Of a stretch of 9,205 bases of DNA, positions 5,886-9,205 are shown one piece after another. Below the pieces are notes generated by a model that saw only the letters and a list, made by a program, of their open reading frames with translations, was not told the DNA's origin and made no database searches. How positions within the stretch are numbered: the first letter of the stretch is position 1; each line of letters begins with the position of its first letter. The translations under genes were made by a program, and so were the position numbers. Source of the DNA: Ignavibacteria bacterium UBA6688 (lineage in GTDB: Bacteria; Bacteroidota; Ignavibacteria; UBA10030). The DNA lies in assembly GCA_002454845.1 (NCBI GenBank), contig DKJQ01000138.1, forward strand, positions 1-9,205, written 5' to 3'.

Positions 5886-6988
5886 TTTGCCAATAACAGC
5901 TTTCTCGATTCGGAAAAATCCCCCGCCTGGATGCGATAGAAGTAGACTCCACTTGCCATTCCATCGGCGTGCCACTGGACTTCAAATTGACCCGGATGGA
6001 GCTGTTCATTGACCAGCGTTTGGATTTCCTGGCCGAGGAAATTATACAATTTGAGAATGACATGGCTGGATCGTGGAACGCCGAAGGTTATCGTTGTCGA
6101 GGGGTTAAATGGGTTTGGGAAGTTCTGCAATAACCTGTACTGATGCGGTTGTTCCTCAGAGCGAGGGATGGATGAGAAAAGGTCGCCTAGGACGTAGAGC
6201 ACCCCTTCGACTTGAATATTCCCTGTGCCTGGCTGGTGGTTCCGGGAGCTCACGACCAGCGATGCCCCGTTTGAAGTCATGAAATGAAAGCCATGATACG
6301 TGCCGTTTTGATATTCCTTTTTTCGTACCCGCAAGCAATTCAGCGAAAGCCCGGGCAACAAGAGTGTTCCATATCCGTCGACAATAAGACTTTCTGCCAG
6401 GACCGTTGAACTCATCGTGGGGCTTCCCCCACTGACATAGGTGGTTTCAATGGTGCTAAAGGTCTGGGTTGTCGTATGGCCGAATGTGATGGGGAAGTGC
6501 GCATCGAATTCAAACGGGGCATAGTGCCTGTAACGCTCCGCGAGGCCTGTTCCTATATGGGCCTCTCCAAGGTTTCTCCACCCCTGCGCGTCAATTTGCA
6601 TGGGATTGTAGATAAATCCTCCGGACCCCTCCTGTGTCCGTAACACCGCGGTCGCAGTTCCATATCGGGATACTAATTGAGGAATCTGCGAAACGGCGAG
6701 AACGCTCTCGCGCCCCGCAAAGAAGAAGGGCAGGGTGCTGAAATCGTACACGTGAGGACCTCCAGTAAGACCCACGTTGACGACCTTACTGGAAGTGTCC
6801 TGGTATATCCTCACACTCCTGCCTGGAGAAAAGACAGCTTCAACCTGCTGCTGCGTGATGGTAGTTTGAGCAAAGGATTGCTCAGTCCCTGAAGCGAACA
6901 GTGCGATTGCACAGAGTGTCGTGAAGAGAAAGAAAAAGGAGGCGATGAACTGCTTGCTCCTTGCAATTAGACAGATAGTACGCTTCAT
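5882..6988 (-). CDS. Secreted protein with C-terminal T9SS type A sorting domain
   Basis: A 368-residue exported protein of unknown function. Seen: an N-terminal signal peptide with a long charged start, a hydrophobic core at about 14-32 and probable cleavage near SFAQ (residues 38-41); about 240 residues without a domain I recognise, beta-rich by appearance and with no catalytic motif; and a C-terminal domain at about 284-368 starting YRLLQNFPNPFNPSTTI and containing LYNFLGQEI and SGVYFYRI, the hallmarks of the type A sorting domain used by the Bacteroidota type IX secretion system. It is therefore expected to cross the outer membrane and be released or surface-anchored. The start at ATG 6988 is set by AAGGAG eight bases upstream; a longer frame to 7141 runs into the preceding gene and is spurious. 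It follows the M61 gene after 17 bases, so the two are probably co-transcribed. Confidence 0.85.
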   Translation of the reverse strand: MKRTICLIARSKQFIASFFFLFTTLCAIALFASGTEQSFAQTTITQQQVEAVFSPGRSVRIYQDTSSKVVNVGLTGGPHVYDFSTLPFFFAGRESVLAVSQIPQLVSRYGTATAVLRTQEGSGGFIYNPMQIDAQGWRNLGEAHIGTGLAERYRHYAPFEFDAHFPITFGHTTTQTFSTIETTYVSGGSPTMSSTVLAESLIVDGYGTLLLPGLSLNCLRVRKKEYQNGTYHGFHFMTSNGASLVVSSRNHQPGTGNIQVEGVLYVLGDLFSSIPRSEEQPHQYRLLQNFPNPFNPSTTITFGVPRSSHVILKLYNFLGQEIQTLVNEQLHPGQFEVQWHADGMASGVYFYRIQAGDFSESRKLLLAK

Positions 6989-7005
6989 GCATGTGTCTCC
7001 TTCTT
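6989..7005 (-). promoter_or_regulatory. Ribosome binding site that fixes the start of the T9SS protein
   Basis: The 17-base gap after the M61 stop contains AAGGAGA (about 6996-7002), with GGAG eight bases before the ATG at 6988. This is the strongest Shine-Dalgarno sequence in the right-hand cluster and rules out the longer upstream frame. Confidence 0.75.
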
Positions 7006-8940
7006 TTAGTCTTCGATGACGGCTTTCAGCGCTTCTCCATCGTACTGACAAAACTCGGTCGGGAACGGATACGTACGCCGGCACTTTGAGCAGCTCTTGC
7101 TCAATGCAGGGAGCTGGTGGGTAGATTTGCTTCCGAGCCACGATGCGCGGAATGCTCTCATCGCTTCGGTGACGGGCAGGGAGGCATGCTCATACGGGAG
7201 GATCTCCAGCAGAGGGTCTTCGTCGAACGTCAGCGTCCCGCTCTTTTTGATCCCCCGCTGTTCATATTCGATCGCGATGGTGTCTCCTGGTTTGCCCGAG
7301 CTTGTCACCGAATCCCAATCTTGTTTGTTCGTGATGAGCGTTGAGCCGATCTTCACGATCTTGTCGCCGCGATTCAGGCCGGCCCGGTACAAGGGAGTGT
7401 TGTGGATTGTGCCGCTCGTGATCCTGGCCTTCCCTCCGTCGTAATTCAGGGAAACGGGTCCGAGTGTAGCTTTGCCCGATTTCGCCTTTCGCAGGAGGAG
7501 TCCCGCATTGGCCAACAATGTCCGGTAATCGACAACATCCTTTCCGTAGATGTACCTGTCGAAGAATTCATTGGCGAACCGCTGGTCGCCGGTCACTTCG
7601 CCCACGACGAGCCGTACATCTTCGTTCGTGTACGGGATTTCCGGTTTGCCGAACTTCTGCCACATTCGACGCATCACATCATCGAGAGAGAGGCCCGAAA
7701 ACTTCGAACGGATCGAGAGATCGAGCCCGAGCCCGATTGCTTCGCCCCATGTGTAGTAAGAGATAAACGTGTTCGACCTGTTATTACGATCGACCGCCGT
7801 TGCGGCATCGACGAAGGGGGCTTGTCGGCTCATCTCGACCACATTGAAGAAGCCGCGTCCCGGCGCGTTGATAACGGTATTCACGCTCCACCGGATGTTC
7901 TGTGCGAAGCGGTCGAGACTCGTCAATTGTGCCCGCGCGATGGTGAGAATGCCGTAGTAGTTCGTGAACCCTTCGGCAAACCACAACTCCCCCGACATAT
8001 TCGCTTCCTCAAAATTGAACGGCTCCAGGGACTTCGGCCGGATGCGCTCGACATTCCAGGAATGGAAATATTCGTGGGAGAGAACCCCGAGCAGGTTGAA
8101 CGGGTTGGGCTTGATGGAGGCCGCGCCGCTGATCACCGTTGAGTTGCGATGTTCCATCCCGTCCCCGACCGCCCAGGGCTGAAAATCGGCAAGGAAGACA
8201 TATTCCCCGAAGTCATAGTCGGGAAGCTCGCCGAAGACAGCCATCTGCTCCAGGATCACCGGTTTGGCCATTTCGAAGTAGGCATCGACGTGGGCTTCCG
8301 TCGCGTCATGATGAGCGGCAAGCTTGATCGTGGAGGTTTTCCCTCCTGACTCGATCTTCCATTTACGCGACGAATACTCGCTGATCTCGATCGGGCTGTC
8401 CATGAAGTACTGAAGATGCGGCGCCGTGAAGGTCAAGGGATCTGTGGTGGGGGCTAGTTGTGTCGCAACCCTCCACTTCGAATCTTTCGGAAGCCTGAAG
8501 GAAACCTGGATCGGCCTGTCCGAAAGACCCCTTGCCCAGAGAAAAGAGGCGGGAATGTTCAGGTGGGCGTGAGAAACATCGATGCCGGCATAGGTGCCAT
8601 CCGGGTGGTCGGCAAAGAGCGTGTAGCGGACGACGACCGTTCCATCGTGGCCGGCGATGTCCCATTGGTGTACGTTCGGGCGCATGATGGTGAGTTGTTT
8701 CCCCTTCCCATCGACCGCACGCACGTTATAGACGTTCTTGGCAAATTCATGGAGCGCGTAGCGCCCCGGGGATGTGCGCCCCATCCGAGTCTCGAGCGGT
8801 CCTGCGGGAAGGTCGGGGAAGGTAACGGTGATCTCCGCCTCGTGGTGCAAGGCGTTTTCAAATGAAACGGAATATTCAATTTTATCCTGACTCACGGCGG
8901 TGAACAGGATCGTGACGATCAGAAAAAGTACGCGCTTCAT
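7006..8940 (-). CDS. M61-family (glycyl aminopeptidase-like) peptidase with PDZ domain and C-terminal zinc ribbon
   Basis: A 644-residue exported zinc aminopeptidase-type protein. Seen: a signal-like N-terminus (hydrophobic 4-16); an N-terminal beta domain (about 20-185); a gluzincin catalytic domain with GDGMEHRNST (259-268), HEYFHSWN (289-296: zinc ligands His289 and His293, catalytic Glu290) and WFAEGFTNYYG (320-330: third ligand Glu323); and a PDZ domain at about 505-575. This is the standard M61 order. Unusually, after the WLGSK segment where such proteins tend to end, there are about 40 further residues with Cys617-x2-Cys620 and Cys631-x2-Asp634 (CQYDGEAL), resembling a small zinc ribbon with Asp as fourth ligand. 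Start: ATG 8940, preceded by AAGGGA; the frame extended to 9021 lacks a ribosome site. It heads the cluster with the T9SS protein. Peptide substrate unknown; M61 members release N-terminal Gly or Ala. Confidence 0.92.
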   Translation of the reverse strand: MKRVLFLIVTILFTAVSQDKIEYSVSFENALHHEAEITVTFPDLPAGPLETRMGRTSPGRYALHEFAKNVYNVRAVDGKGKQLTIMRPNVHQWDIAGHDGTVVVRYTLFADHPDGTYAGIDVSHAHLNIPASFLWARGLSDRPIQVSFRLPKDSKWRVATQLAPTTDPLTFTAPHLQYFMDSPIEISEYSSRKWKIESGGKTSTIKLAAHHDATEAHVDAYFEMAKPVILEQMAVFGELPDYDFGEYVFLADFQPWAVGDGMEHRNSTVISGAASIKPNPFNLLGVLSHEYFHSWNVERIRPKSLEPFNFEEANMSGELWFAEGFTNYYGILTIARAQLTSLDRFAQNIRWSVNTVINAPGRGFFNVVEMSRQAPFVDAATAVDRNNRSNTFISYYTWGEAIGLGLDLSIRSKFSGLSLDDVMRRMWQKFGKPEIPYTNEDVRLVVGEVTGDQRFANEFFDRYIYGKDVVDYRTLLANAGLLLRKAKSGKATLGPVSLNYDGGKARITSGTIHNTPLYRAGLNRGDKIVKIGSTLITNKQDWDSVTSSGKPGDTIAIEYEQRGIKKSGTLTFDEDPLLEILPYEHASLPVTEAMRAFRASWLGSKSTHQLPALSKSCSKCRRTYPFPTEFCQYDGEALKAVIED

Positions 8941-9027
8941 GGAATCCCTTGTGACTGGTTCGTGGTGAGGGGCGGGAAAAAACGATGGCGTGAAAGTAAG
9001 AAGAAAGGAGGGAAGGTGCAAGAAGCG

Positions 9028-9205
9028 TTATGGTCCGTTCTTTTTTTTTCTCTTTCCCTGTGCCTGTGCTTTTCTCAGATTCTCCTTGATCCTGAACTTC
9101 ACGATTCTTCTTATAAGGTCAAAAGGGATTGGTTTGTCAAAGGGAAATTGTACTGTTCCTTTTCCCCCTTTATACGCGGAGAGTTCCTTTTTGAATTTCT
9201 CGCTT
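9028..9205 (-). CDS. DUF1801 / YdhG-type (Fra-like) protein, 3' part only
   Basis: The last 58 codons of a minus-strand gene whose start lies beyond the right edge. Seen: ELSAYKGGKGTVQFPFDKPI followed by PFDLIRRIVKFRIKENL, the characteristic end of DUF1801 proteins, the family of Bacillus YdhG, proposed to act as a frataxin-like iron chaperone. The segment closes with a lysine-rich tail of the form KRKKKNGP encoded across a run of nine T (9041-9049 on the plus strand), where sequencing errors would be easy. The gene stops 87 bases upstream of the M61 start, on the same strand. Family assignment from the C-terminal part is good; an iron-delivery role is knowledge of the family and not visible here. 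Members are usually about 120-150 residues, so a little over half is missing. Confidence 0.8.
   Translation of the reverse strand, partial: SEKFKKELSAYKGGKGTVQFPFDKPIPFDLIRRIVKFRIKENLRKAQAQGKRKKKNGP

Noticed and set aside
6989..7141. 51-residue N-terminal extension of the T9SS protein
   Set aside because: It overlaps the end of the M61 gene on the same strand in another frame, and AAGGAG plus a signal peptide place the true start at 6988.
7402..8142. 246-residue plus-strand frame
   Set aside because: Antisense shadow of the M61 catalytic and PDZ region; no domain or ribosome site.
8941..9021. 27-residue N-terminal extension of the M61 protein
   Set aside because: No ribosome site at 9021; ATG 8940 has AAGGGA upstream and directly begins an export signal.

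Overview
The window looks like an ordinary chromosomal stretch from a Bacteroidota-type bacterium, most likely the Ignavibacteria/Chlorobi/Kryptonia side of the group. The main clue is a secreted protein (5882-6988) ending in a type IX secretion (T9SS) type A sorting domain with the 'QNFPNPFNPST' signature. Moderate GC content, a photosynthetic-reaction-centre-type dihaem cytochrome with TPR repeats, and several exported peptidases and hydrolases fit the same group. This is inferred from protein motifs only; no rRNA or marker phylogeny is available. The first 15 bases match the 3' end of an Illumina adapter, so the left edge is probably a contig end with untrimmed adapter.

Layout. Left: one plus-strand gene, an FAD/NAD(P)-binding reductase (92-982), converges on a minus-strand cytochrome c gene (1090-1857). 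About 320 bp without a recognisable gene separate the cytochrome from a minus-strand pair, a DUF885 metallopeptidase (2980-4278) followed after 18 bp by truA (2179-2961). Middle: a 444-bp non-coding stretch (4279-4722) is a mosaic of degenerate tandem repeats, two tetraloop hairpins and a MITE-like inverted-repeat unit. Right: a tight minus-strand cluster runs from an M61 peptidase with PDZ domain and C-terminal zinc ribbon (7006-8940) to a T9SS-exported protein (5882-6988), a possible 26-codon ORF joined by ATGA overlaps at both ends (5805-5885), and a serine beta-lactamase-like lipoprotein (4723-5808). The 3' part of a DUF1801 (YdhG/Fra-like) gene runs off the right edge (9028-9205); it is easy to miss because its start lies outside.

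How the genes fit together. The right-hand cluster encodes three exported proteins with 17-bp and 73-bp gaps, so they probably share a transcript and act in the periplasm or at the outer surface, perhaps in peptide or cell-wall turnover. The DUF885 peptidase and truA are likely co-transcribed without an obvious functional link. The cytochrome and reductase are probably separate redox functions. I see no CRISPR array, tRNA, rRNA, phage module, transposase or toxin-antitoxin pair, and no strong case for a new multi-gene system. The best leads are the repeat mosaic, the bridging small ORF and the zinc-ribbon fusion.
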